Below are positions 1 through 7,548 of a stretch of DNA of 20,545 nt, in pieces. The stretch lies in NCBI GenBank assembly GCA_024276815.1, contig JAJRWM010000189.1, positions 1-20,545 on the forward strand, read 5' to 3'. The translations under genes and the position numbers were made by a program. Each line of letters opens with the position of its first letter. Position 1 is the first letter of the stretch. The notes under the pieces were generated by a model. It made no database searches. It had not been told where the DNA came from and saw only the letters and a list, made by a program, of their open reading frames with translations. The stretch comes from a bacterium (GTDB lineage: Bacteria > JACRDZ01 > JAJRWM01).

Positions 1-31
1 GTTCCCTCGGACGCCGGTATGACAAATATCT

Positions 32-95
32 AAAGTTTTTTGGGGAAGGTTTGGAAACCTACTTTTTTTTCGAAAAAAGGGGTTTCCAAGGTTCT
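32..95. repeat. Dispersed hairpin repeat, copy A
   Basis: This 64 bp segment closely matches positions 3670-3731. Both copies run from AAAGTTTTT through a GGAAGGTTTGG block, an AACCTAC block, a T-run, an A-run and GGGG to CAAGGTTCT. In this copy TTGGAAACC (51-59) pairs perfectly with GGTTTCCAA (81-89), and the interior T-run and A-run (63-78) can also pair, so the whole forms a long cruciform. A shorter hairpin, AGGTT/AACCT (47-60), precedes the T-run at 63-70. It lies downstream of the tRNA end of the minus-strand operon. A second inverted repeat, CTCAAGC/GCTTGAG, sits at 101-126. The element is probably an intergenic REP-like sequence; its family is not recognised. Confidence 0.7.
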
Positions 96-181
96 ATCCC
101 CTCAAGCCTTTGATGTACCGCTTGAGCGAAACAAGGCTGGTGGGCTTGCTTTAATGAGGTTCTTATTATTGCCCAGAATTA

Positions 182-258
182 TGGTACGCCCGAGAGGATT
201 CGAACCTCCGGCCAACGGTTTAGGAAACCGCTGCTCTATCCTACTGAGCTACGGGCGC
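182..258 (-). tRNA. tRNA-Arg (anticodon CCT), CCA encoded
   Basis: Read on the minus strand, the segment folds as a complete cloverleaf. The acceptor stem is GCGCCCG/CGGGCGT with a G-T first pair. The D-arm is GCTC/GAGC, the anticodon stem GCGGT/ACCGT, and the loop TTCCTAA has anticodon CCT. The T-arm is GGAGG-TTCGAAT-CCTCT, the discriminator is A, and CCA is encoded at 184-182. It should read the AGG arginine codon. Its first base (258) directly follows the TAA stop (261-259) of the upstream zinc-ribbon gene, with no spacer. The tRNA is therefore probably cut out of the same transcript, with RNase P cleaving at the end of the coding sequence. Confidence 0.96.
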
Positions 259-429
259 TTATATTTTGGGGATTTTCAAACGGTTGCGCTGGAGGATTAT
301 ATCATCAATCTCGCGTCTCGTCTCGTTGCGGTAACAGTGCTCGCAAAGTTGCTTCCCCTCAAAGGAATAACCTTGTCCGACCTCGGTTAGTTTGTGACAG
401 CGTTCACATTCAAACATTTTTTTTGGCAC
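259..429 (-). CDS. Small zinc-ribbon protein, function unknown
   Basis: This encodes a 56-residue protein with two CxxC knuckles (Cys8/Cys11 and Cys29/Cys32). They are separated by a short glycine- and aromatic-containing segment resembling a treble-clef or LIM-like zinc site. A basic and acidic C-terminal tail lacks further motifs. A GTG start at 429 is chosen because AAGAAGG lies 5 bases upstream; an ATG at 417 would give 52 residues but has no ribosome-binding site. An ORF open further upstream would overlap sppA and has no support. The gene lies 34 bp after sppA and ends exactly where tRNA-Arg begins, so it is the last protein gene of the operon. Zinc binding is inferred from the cysteine spacing. 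The cellular role is not known. Confidence 0.72.
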   Translation of the reverse strand: MPKKMFECERCHKLTEVGQGYSFEGKQLCEHCYRNETRREIDDIILQRNRLKIPKI

Positions 430-463
430 GGCAACCTTCTTCCCACCTTTATTCCCGGTAGAT

Positions 464-1348
464 TTATTTAAAAATATAGCCCAATCTGACCGGGTAACCG
501 GTCTTACCCATAATCTTGTCAAACAGGCCTTCAACCGGAATAGGTATAAATATCCCGCGTCTCTGATCTTCTCTGAGCACGCTTGGTTTACCCTTAATAT
601 CTGCCAGCCTGGCGGCGGCGATTACGGCGTCGTCCAGGTCGCCCAATTCATCAATCAAGCCGTACTCGAGAGCCATCCGCCCCGAAAACACCCGCCCATC
701 GGCGTATTTCCTGATTTCCTCCGCCGGCATATTCCGACCAGCAGCGATAGCCTCGACAAATTGCTCGTAGACGTCGTCGATCATCCCCTGTAAAAGCCGC
801 TTTTCTTCCCCGGACATTTCCCGGCTGACGCTACCGATGTCTTTGAATTTTCCGCTTTTGATAACCCGCGTCTTCATACCGACCTTTTTAAACAATTCCT
901 CCAGGTTGGGGGTCTCCATGATTACGCCGATACTGCCGGTCAGAGTGCCGGAATTAGCGTATATTTTATCGGCGGCGCAGGCGATATAATACCCGCCCGA
1001 AGCGGCGACTTCTCCCATAGAGACCACGACCTTTTTCCCGGCGGCTTTGAGTTTGTTCACTTCAGCCATAATTTCCTGAGCCGCGGCCACCCCGCCTCCC
1101 CCGCTGTCAATCCTAAGCACTACGGCGGCCACGTTTTTATCCTCGCGGTATTTGTGCATTATTTTTAATATTTTATCGCTTTCCTTGGTGGAAAATGTTC
1201 CCAGTATGGAAACGATAGCGACCTTCTTTTTGCCGGGCAAACCGCCCAGTCCAATACCGTCTATTTTACTCATATAATAGCCGAACAATCCCATAACGAA
1301 AAAGAAAACCGCGAATATCGTAATAATAAATCCAACCGATCTTTTCAT
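464..1348 (-). CDS. sppA: Signal peptide peptidase SppA-type (S49 family) protease
   Basis: This 294-residue protein has one N-terminal membrane segment (about residues 4-22) and a single S49 protease domain, the short SppA form that works as an oligomer. In this family it degrades leftover signal peptides at the membrane, using a Ser/Lys dyad. The signature RIDSGGGG is present. The nucleophile is probably Ser117 in the VAASGGYY motif and the general base probably Lys169 in SGKFKDIG. The TGTLTGSIGV-like stretch after the serine site is also typical (here SGTLTGSIGV). ATG at 1348 is preferred because GGTGG lies 7 bases upstream. A TTG at 1354 overlaps the antiporter stop, but its spacing is too short. 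The stop of the preceding antiporter gene (1351) lies just before this start, which suggests translational coupling. Confidence 0.9.
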   Translation of the reverse strand: MKRSVGFIITIFAVFFFVMGLFGYYMSKIDGIGLGGLPGKKKVAIVSILGTFSTKESDKILKIMHKYREDKNVAAVVLRIDSGGGGVAAAQEIMAEVNKLKAAGKKVVVSMGEVAASGGYYIACAADKIYANSGTLTGSIGVIMETPNLEELFKKVGMKTRVIKSGKFKDIGSVSREMSGEEKRLLQGMIDDVYEQFVEAIAAGRNMPAEEIRKYADGRVFSGRMALEYGLIDELGDLDDAVIAAARLADIKGKPSVLREDQRRGIFIPIPVEGLFDKIMGKTGYPVRLGYIFK

Positions 1349-1350
1349 CT

Positions 1351-2346
1351 TCAAACCACCTTGCCAAGAACAAACAGCCAGTAATTGGCCGCGATATAAC
1401 CAAACAGCAAGAACAAGCCGCCCAGACTTACTCCAAGTATTTTCGGCTGTTCAGGAAACTTGAACGATATATAGACAACCAACATCATCAGAATCCCAAA
1501 AACCGCCGGCACTAAAAGTTCAGGAGGAGCCTTTGCCAGCAACGCCCCATCATGATACCCCAAATCCGCGACAAAGAGAATAAGTAAATTAAAAATATTG
1601 CTGCCCAGAATATTGCCGACGGCCATATCAACCGCTTTTAAACGAACCGCGGACCAGCTAACCACCAGTTCCGGCAACGAGGTGACGAGAGCAACGAATA
1701 ATCCACCCACAAAAGAATGCCCCCAGCCGGTCAACTCCGCCAGCTTGTCGCTTAAATTAACCAGCCAGATTCCGCAACCAACCACCACCGCCGCCGAAAT
1801 AACAATCTTCGTGACAATCCCGGCAATTGGCGCGGTATTGTAATGCTCTTCAACCAGTTTGAGCGAACGCTCATTAAGGCTGAGAAAATACATCAGCGGC
1901 CAGTATGAGATAAAGATGACCCAGGGAATCACGCCAATATTACCAACCGCCCAGGTCCAGGCGCAGATAATATTTAACGTCACCAGCATGGTGAAAACCA
2001 TGCCCGCTAGCAAGGATATCTCGTGATCCTCCTTAATCTGCTGCCAGAGTATTTTTTCCCCAATAAAGATATCCAGTAAAAACAATATGAACAAGTTGAA
2101 GACGTTGCTGCCCAGGATATTTGAGATCGCTAACCGGGACGCCCCCTCGCCTTTGACAAACAACATCGCTGACGTCGTGGTAGTCAGTTCAGGCAGCGAG
2201 GTGATAGTCGCCAAAAGGATTAACCCGATCCAGGCCCGTCCCCAGTTTTTTATCTCGGCCAAAGCGTCAGCGTTAACCGACAACATTCGCCCCGCGATCA
2301 CAGTTAGCGTGGCGGCAACCATAAAACGTATCCAGAGGTCCAGCAT
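1351..2346 (-). CDS. CaCA-family calcium/sodium:cation antiporter (YrbG-like)
   Basis: This 331-residue integral membrane protein has about ten hydrophobic segments. It contains the two alpha-repeats that define the Ca2+:cation antiporter superfamily. The first, at about residues 45-88, has TSLPELTT followed by ISNILGSNVFNL. The second, at about 217-258, has TSLPELVV followed by VGNILGSNIFNL. The acidic and asparagine residues in these repeats form the ion site in known members. Family knowledge predicts exchange of Ca2+ or another cation for Na+ or H+ across the inner membrane; the exact ions cannot be read from sequence. The ATG at 2346 has GTAAGG just upstream and is the first gene after the promoter at 2381-2409. 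sppA follows with the stop and start almost touching. Confidence 0.88.
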   Translation of the reverse strand: MLDLWIRFMVAATLTVIAGRMLSVNADALAEIKNWGRAWIGLILLATITSLPELTTTTSAMLFVKGEGASRLAISNILGSNVFNLFILFLLDIFIGEKILWQQIKEDHEISLLAGMVFTMLVTLNIICAWTWAVGNIGVIPWVIFISYWPLMYFLSLNERSLKLVEEHYNTAPIAGIVTKIVISAAVVVGCGIWLVNLSDKLAELTGWGHSFVGGLFVALVTSLPELVVSWSAVRLKAVDMAVGNILGSNIFNLLILFVADLGYHDGALLAKAPPELLVPAVFGILMMLVVYISFKFPEQPKILGVSLGGLFLLFGYIAANYWLFVLGKVV

Positions 2347-2380
2347 TTACCTTACTTTCAAACAGCTATTTAATCAAAAA

Positions 2381-2409
2381 ATTATATTAAATTGTCGTCC
2401 ATTTTGCAA
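2381..2409 (-). promoter_or_regulatory. Sigma-70 promoter of the antiporter-sppA-tRNA operon
   Basis: On the minus strand, TTGCAA (2409-2404) is followed by a 17-base spacer and a perfect TATAAT (2386-2381). Transcription would start near 2374, about 28 bases before the ATG at 2346. Position and spacing make this the likely promoter for the whole minus-strand operon down to the tRNA. Confidence 0.72.
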
Positions 2410-2420
2410 CTGAATTAATT

Positions 2421-2552
2421 TTCCCTGCGTAATGGATCAGTGAAGCGTGTGAACCAGCAACGTCGTTCCTGCCCGGTGTCATTACAGCGTATGCACAGAA
2501 CCCAGGGGGGGTAAACTCCGGCACAGAATCCAGTGGCTTCCCGAAATCCTGG
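2421..2552. other. GC-rich non-coding spacer between divergent promoters
   Basis: About 130 bp separate the two divergent promoters. The composition is clearly more GC-rich than the AT-rich promoter flanks, with a run of seven G at about 2505 and fragments such as CCGGCACAGAATCCAGTGGCTT. I see no reading frame with a ribosome-binding site and no strong hairpin. It could be a degenerate copy of a dispersed intergenic repeat, but this is not demonstrated. Confidence 0.3.
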
Positions 2553-2581
2553 TTGCCGACTCAGCTCAAAAGTTGTATACT
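2553..2581 (+). promoter_or_regulatory. Sigma-70 promoter of queA
   Basis: TTGCCG (2553-2558), a 17-base spacer and TATACT (2576-2581) form a good sigma-70 promoter. The predicted start near 2588 leaves a 5' leader of only about 26 AT-rich bases before the queA ATG. That is too short for a preQ1 riboswitch. Confidence 0.68.
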
Positions 2582-2613
2582 CCTTTAATTAATTTAAATC
2601 GAGATATTAATTT

Positions 2614-3621
2614 ATGAATTTGAATGATTTTGATTACCAGTTGCCGCGAGAATTAATCGCGATTTATCCCGCCGAAAGAAGGGATGAATCCCGGTTAATG
2701 GTGGTTGACCGTGAGACACAATCCATCAGCCATCACATATTCCATGAAGTGGTTAATCTTTTACCTCAACCGGGCATTTTGGTTCGCAACAACACCAGGG
2801 TCTTTCCGGCGCGGCTCAGGGGACATAAAAATCCTGACGGCGGCCGGGTGGAAGTTTTATTGATCAAGCTCATTGAGCCAAACGTTTTTGAAGCCATGGT
2901 AAGACCGGCCCGCCGTTTAAAAAAAGGTCAGAAAATCGATTTTGGGGAATTGACCGGGACAATTATCAAGAAACTGGAAGGCGGCACGCGCCTGATTGAG
3001 TTTAACTGTCCTGATCTGATGGCTAAGCTGACTGACCTTGGCGAAATCCCCCTCCCGCCGTACATAAACAGAAAAACTGCCGGCATTGACGCTGACCGCT
3101 ATCAGACTGTTTACGCGGACAAGTCAGGCTCGGTCGCCGCCCCTACCGCCGGCTTGCACTTCACGCCTGAAATATTAAACAAATTGCGGAAAAATCAGGT
3201 AGAAATAGCCGATGTAACGCTTCACGTTGGCCCCGGCACCTTCAAGCCGGTAAAAAGTGAAAATATCATCGAGCATAAAATGGACTACGAGGAGTATTCG
3301 GTTACCGGAGACAATTGGCGAAAAATAAAAAACAGCCAAGCGCCGCTAACAGCGGTGGGTACAACCAGCGTCCGGACGATTGAGACTATCCTGAGCAATG
3401 AGACACCGAAACTGTCTGGGATGACCAATCTCTTCATCACCCCCGGCTACCGGTTTAAAAGGGTCGATCATCTTCTGACCAATTTCCATTTGCCCCGTTC
3501 GACTTTACTGATGCTGGTCGCGGCGTTTGCCGGACTGGAATTGACCCGCAAAGCTTATCAAGTAGCCGTTGAGGAAAAATATCGTTTTTACAGTTATGGC
3601 GATGCTATGTTAATCTTGTAG
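2614..3621 (+). CDS. queA: S-adenosylmethionine:tRNA ribosyltransferase-isomerase
   Basis: This 335-residue protein is full length for QueA. The enzyme moves and isomerises the ribosyl part of S-adenosylmethionine onto the 7-aminomethyl-7-deazaguanine already in tRNA, giving epoxyqueuosine at the wobble position of GUN anticodons. Family signatures run in order: the N-terminal FDYQLPRELIAIYP, NNTRVFPARL (about 59-68), APTAGLHFTPEIL (about 176-188), LHVGPGTFKPV, and a C-terminal TNFHLPRSTLLMLVAAF block. The ATG at 2614 sits about 26 bases after the predicted transcription start and has only a weak ribosome-binding site. No other queuosine gene is in the window. A hairpin with a T-run follows at 3685-3707. 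Confidence 0.97.
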   Translation: MNLNDFDYQLPRELIAIYPAERRDESRLMVVDRETQSISHHIFHEVVNLLPQPGILVRNNTRVFPARLRGHKNPDGGRVEVLLIKLIEPNVFEAMVRPARRLKKGQKIDFGELTGTIIKKLEGGTRLIEFNCPDLMAKLTDLGEIPLPPYINRKTAGIDADRYQTVYADKSGSVAAPTAGLHFTPEILNKLRKNQVEIADVTLHVGPGTFKPVKSENIIEHKMDYEEYSVTGDNWRKIKNSQAPLTAVGTTSVRTIETILSNETPKLSGMTNLFITPGYRFKRVDHLLTNFHLPRSTLLMLVAAFAGLELTRKAYQVAVEEKYRFYSYGDAMLIL

Positions 3622-3669
3622 CTGATGTTTAGCGCATTTAACGTTCTTACTGTCAGGTTTCTCCAAGTT

Positions 3670-3731
3670 AAAGTTTTTGGAGGAAGGTTTGGCAACCTAC
3701 TTTTTTTCAAAAAAAGGGGATTCAAGGTTCT
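3670..3731. repeat. Dispersed hairpin repeat, copy B
   Basis: This is a 62 bp partner of the repeat at 32-95, with the same order of blocks. It differs by a handful of substitutions and by shorter homopolymer runs. The outer inverted repeat that is perfect in copy A is degraded here (TTGGCAACC against GGGATTCAA). The short inner hairpin and T-run are kept. It fills the gap between queA and ogt. Confidence 0.7.
3685..3707 (+). terminator. Terminator-like hairpin after queA, inside repeat B
   Basis: AGGTT (3685-3689), loop TGGC and AACCT (3694-3698) form a 5 bp stem. Two bases later comes a run of seven T (3701-3707). The stem is short and AT-balanced, so termination may be partial. The location 64 bases after the queA stop fits. 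Confidence 0.45.
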
Positions 3732-3783
3732 TGTTTTACCTTACATATAAATGTTAAACGCTTTATTCGAGAATAAATTTATT

Positions 3784-4230
3784 ATGAAATACACAATACA
3801 AACAAAATTCAAACCGGTCAGCGTTGAATGCCTCGACGGACAAATTTGTTCGATTAACCTGGTTGATAATCAGGACAATGATTCATCAGAGAATCCACCT
3901 TTTCCTGAATTAACAGATTACTTTAACGGTAAGAAGGTGGATTTTAACCACCTGAAGCTTGACCTGAGCTGTTATCCGTCATTCAGCCGACTGGTTTTGG
4001 AGAAATGCCGGGGAATTCCTTACGGGGAAACAATAACCTATGCTGAACTGGCGAAACGCGTCGGTCGTCCCAAGGCGTATCGGGCAGTGGGATCAGCGCT
4101 GGGAAAAAACAAGTATCCGATTATCATCCCCTGCCATCGCGTGCTGGGCAGTAATCATAAACTGGGTGGATTCAGCGCCGGGCCGGGCTGGAAAGAGTTC
4201 CTGCTCGTCTGGGAGAAACAGCATATATGA
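3784..4230 (+). CDS. ogt: Methylated-DNA--protein-cysteine S-methyltransferase
   Basis: This protein of about 148 residues is an O6-alkylguanine-DNA alkyltransferase, which repairs O6-methylguanine by moving the methyl group onto its own cysteine in a suicide reaction. The DNA-binding and active-site domain is complete: RGIPYGETITYAELA, then the RAVGSALGKN helix with its arginine finger (Arg100), then IIIPCHRVLG with the acceptor Cys117, then GGFSAG. The N-terminal part is short and poorly conserved, as usual, and there is no Ada regulatory domain. ATG at 3784 gives a normal start (MKYTIQ); an in-frame ATG at 3751 would add 11 residues that look unrelated to the family. Neither has a strong ribosome-binding site. 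The stop overlaps the holA start as ATGA. Confidence 0.93.
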   Translation: MKYTIQTKFKPVSVECLDGQICSINLVDNQDNDSSENPPFPELTDYFNGKKVDFNHLKLDLSCYPSFSRLVLEKCRGIPYGETITYAELAKRVGRPKAYRAVGSALGKNKYPIIIPCHRVLGSNHKLGGFSAGPGWKEFLLVWEKQHI

Positions 4231-5396
4231 GTGGTGAAGTTACAAAAATAATAAAAGAAATCAATCAGGGGAAGATTCCACCCTACATCGTGATTCACGG
4301 CGACGATGAACTGTTTGTTAGCCAAAGCGCTCAGGAAATCGCTGAAGTCATCTTGCCGCCGGAAGAAAGAGATTTTAACTATGATCTCCTGAGCGGCAAG
4401 GAGTTGGATTTTTCCGAACTGTTTTCCCAGGCTCACACCTACCCCTTTTTAGGGGAGCGACGGCTGATAATCGTCAAGGAAGCGTATTTTTTCGCTCCCA
4501 AAAGTAAAGACGCCGTCAAGCTAACCTCTGAAGCCAAGCGGCAATTCGCCGATACCAGGGAAGTCGAACAAATACTCAAAGAAGAGCCGGTCGAATTTTC
4601 CACGATAATCTTCACGGCCTCATTTGTTATCAAGAAAACTGATCCCTTGTTCAAGTTAATCCTTAAGCATGGCGTCGAAATACTGATAACAACAGCGAAA
4701 AAGTTCAATCCCAACACAGACAGAACTTATCTCCTGGCAGAAAAAACGCTTAGAGCCAGGGGTAAAAAAATTGATTACGAGACCTATGAATTATTACTGG
4801 CTAAATGCGGCAACAACAGCCGGCTCATTCTGGACGAACTGGAGAAAGTGGCAACCTACATTGGCGATGAAGCATTTATAACGAATGAGCACATTAACGA
4901 ACTGGTTGTTAAGGTCGCCGAAGAAAACATTTTCCAGTTTCTGGAAGATTTAACCTCAAAAAAACTGGCCAACACTTTAATTGAACTGAATAGACTAAAA
5001 GAGGAAAACAACCGGCCTGAAATATTGTTATTTATGATCATCAACAATTTCCGCTGGATTAATCAATTGTTGGAAATGAGGCTGGAAGGCGCATTTAAGA
5101 ATTTCCGCCGTTTTGATTATTACACTTTTCAAAATAGCATTATCCCCGTCTTAAAAGAAAAATATTCGGATGTTCTGCCGAGCGAGAAGCGAGCGAACGT
5201 CTTAATGCAGCACCCCTTTGTGATAATGAAAAATTACCAGGCTTGCTTAAAATATAAACCGACGGAAATAAAAAAGATTATGGAGGCGCTTGAGAGAATT
5301 GATATTGCCATGAAAACAAGTTCTTCGGACATCTGGCTAAAGCTGGAAAATTTAATCCTGATAATATGTAACGCCGCTCCGGTCGCCCTGATATGA
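4227..5396 (+). CDS. holA: DNA polymerase III delta subunit (HolA-like)
   Basis: This 389-residue protein matches the clamp-loader delta subunit, which opens the sliding-clamp ring and forms part of the loader complex. The N-terminus has the family's PPYIVIHGDDELF segment (about 18-30), a degenerate, non-ATP-binding version of the AAA+ start. It is followed by HTYPFLGERRLIIVKE (about 70-85), the clamp-contacting region. The helical C-terminal domain contains NNFRWINQLLEM-type sequence typical of the collar. It is somewhat longer than the E. coli protein, with an extra segment around residues 90-120. The start codon overlaps the ogt stop (ATGA at 4227-4230), and its own stop overlaps the next start (5393-5396), so translation of all three is probably coupled. 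Confidence 0.87.
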   Translation: MSGEVTKIIKEINQGKIPPYIVIHGDDELFVSQSAQEIAEVILPPEERDFNYDLLSGKELDFSELFSQAHTYPFLGERRLIIVKEAYFFAPKSKDAVKLTSEAKRQFADTREVEQILKEEPVEFSTIIFTASFVIKKTDPLFKLILKHGVEILITTAKKFNPNTDRTYLLAEKTLRARGKKIDYETYELLLAKCGNNSRLILDELEKVATYIGDEAFITNEHINELVVKVAEENIFQFLEDLTSKKLANTLIELNRLKEENNRPEILLFMIINNFRWINQLLEMRLEGAFKNFRRFDYYTFQNSIIPVLKEKYSDVLPSEKRANVLMQHPFVIMKNYQACLKYKPTEIKKIMEALERIDIAMKTSSSDIWLKLENLILIICNAAPVALI

Positions 5397-7534
5397 TTAA
5401 CAACTTTTTTAACAAAAAACATTTTGGCTTGTTATTACTGATTGCCTGCTGGGTTGTTTTCTTCAATAAAGCCCTGTTATTTAAGGGAGTTTATTTTTTT
5501 TATGACCATTTAATGCACAATTATCCTAATCGCTGGTTTTTTTTCCACAATTTGAAACAAGGCTCCCTGCCCCTCTGGTCACCCAACATGTTTGGCGGTT
5601 TTCCGCTTTTAGCCTAAGGACAGCACGGTTTTTTCTATCCGGTTTCATTTGTCTTTTTTTATTTCCTGCCCTTTCCCTATGCCTATAATTTAAATATCAC
5701 CAGTCACTTTCTGCTGGCGGGCATTTTCACCTATCTTTTCATCAAGCTCTGGAATGAAAACGAGGAGTTGGGCGCGGCGGCCGGCGGTATCATATACATG
5801 CTGTCCAGCTATTTTGTTGTGCACCAGATGCACATTAACATTATCCAGGCGGCAAGTTATTTCCCCGTCATTCTTTGGCTGACCGAACGCTTTATCCGTA
5901 ATCAGCGCTATGTTAACTTGGTACCGCTAGCGATTGCCGGCGGTTTTCTGTGCCTGGGCGGTCACCCCCAGATAGTTATGTATGTTTTATTTTTCGGCGG
6001 GATTTATTTTTTATTCCGTTTAGTTGAAATTGACCGCAATAAACGCCTGAAAAGTTTTTTATTTTATTTTATTTCTCTAGGCTCAGGCTTGCTGTTGGCT
6101 TCCATTCAGCTTTTGCCCTTAATGGAATTAATGAGTTTCGGCTCAAGAAATATCAGCCGGGATTATAATTTTCTGACCTTTGGTTCGTTGCCCTGGAAAA
6201 ACCTGGCGACTTTCCTTTCGCCGGAATTTTACGGCACGCCGGCGAATAACACCTACATCGGCTCTCCTGTTGTTGATTACTTCTATGAATATCCAATTTA
6301 TTGCGGTCTCATTCCACTAACAGGTTTATTGGTTTACCAAAAGAATTCAAAGAACAGATTATTAATTCGTTTTTTTTCCCTTTTATTTTTTCTCAGTATT
6401 ATTTTAATGCTTGGTCGCTATACTCCGATTTACCGTTTGGTCGCTTTTTTCCCGCCCTTTAATTTAACCAGAATCCCGGCAAGGCTGGGATTTCTGGCCA
6501 CATTTTGTCTCGCGGCGCTCACCGGATTAAAATGGCCTTTAATTAATATTAAAGACAAAAAATATCTTGATTATTTTATTTTTATTTTTTTAATCGCTGA
6601 TTTGTTCTACTATGGCTATAGTTTCAATCCGGTGATCGACCCCAAAATATATCAGCCGGCCGGGCCGATAACCAGCGTCATAAAACAGGATAAAACGATC
6701 TTTCGGGCGCAGAGATTTAACGTCCACCAACTATGGCGGCCGCAGGGATCGCCGGATGAAAGGTATCAACCCTTTACCAGCGGCTGGTTAAACGGCACGG
6801 ATAAATACTTTAACGCCAGTGAAAGCTTAACGCCTAACACCTTCACGCTGAACAGCATCCAGACCCTGGACGGGTTTAACCAGCTTCAGTTCTCCCGCTT
6901 CAAAGAATTAATGGGCGCGCCGCGCAGCAAGAGCAGTTTAATTCCCTATAAACCCACCTTGCCGATTCTGAGCCTTCTTAATGTCAAGTACATAGTTACT
7001 TCCCAAATCCTGGAGTCACATTTACTGCAATTAGTCAAGGAGTGGTCAGACCTGAAATTATATCGCAATAAATTTGTTTTGCCGAGAGCTTTCCTGATAA
7101 CTAGATATGAAGTAATAGCCGATCCGCGAAAACTGCTGGAAGCAATGCAAAGCAACGCTTTTAATCCCGTGAATAAAGTATACCTGGAAGAACCGCCGCC
7201 GCGTTTTTCGGCGGTAACGGTTAATTTAGCGGCCAGGGTAAACATCAGCGACTACCGGAACAACCAGGTAGCAATTGACGTCCAGTCCCCTCAAGATGCT
7301 TTTCTGGTGCTGAGCGACGCTTATTACCCGGGCTGGCGAGCCTTTCTGGATGGACAAAACACGAAAATATATCGGGCGGATTACACTCTGCGGGGAGTCC
7401 GAATCCCGGCCGGCAAACACAAGCTGAAATTCGTATTTGAGCCGCGTTCTCTTTATTGGGGGGCGGCAATCAGCCTGGTTACCTTGCTACTATTAACAAT
7501 ATTTGGCATTACCACTATCCGCTTAAAATGGTAA
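5393..7534 (+). pseudogene. YfhO-family membrane protein, interrupted by one in-frame TAA
   Basis: Read through, this is a single 713-codon frame. It has an N-terminal membrane helix, many further hydrophobic helices to about residue 410, a soluble region, and a C-terminal beta-rich domain with the YYPGWRAFLDG signature and a final membrane helix. This is the layout of YfhO-like proteins, a GT-C-type family; B. subtilis YfhO is linked to lipoteichoic acid glycosylation, but the substrate here is unknown. Codon 75 (5615-5617) is TAA, within the conserved block PLWSPNMFGGFPLLA-stop-GQHGFFYP. The same frame then continues without a break. No frameshift is needed, so a single base change is the simplest cause. 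Possible internal restarts such as TTG at 5768 would lose about 125 residues, including the first helix. It is either a recent pseudogene, a sequence error, or read through. Start: ATGA overlap with holA. Confidence 0.82.
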
Positions 7535-7548
7535 GTCACGCAATATCA

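Noticed and set aside
40-390. Plus-strand open frame across the tRNA and zinc-ribbon gene
   Set aside because: It runs antisense through a clear tRNA, has no ribosome-binding site and its product has no coherent domain.
1349-1354. TTG start of sppA overlapping the antiporter stop
   Set aside because: The ATG at 1348 has GGTGG at correct spacing; for the TTG the same site would be only a few bases away.
2589-2613. Possible preQ1 riboswitch before queA
   Set aside because: The predicted leader is only about 26 AT-rich bases with no stem or pseudoknot; preQ1 elements need a longer structured aptamer.
5615-5617. YfhO gene read as two separate genes
   Set aside because: The frame does not change, the conserved family segment spans the stop, and no ribosome-binding site precedes the next possible start at 5768.
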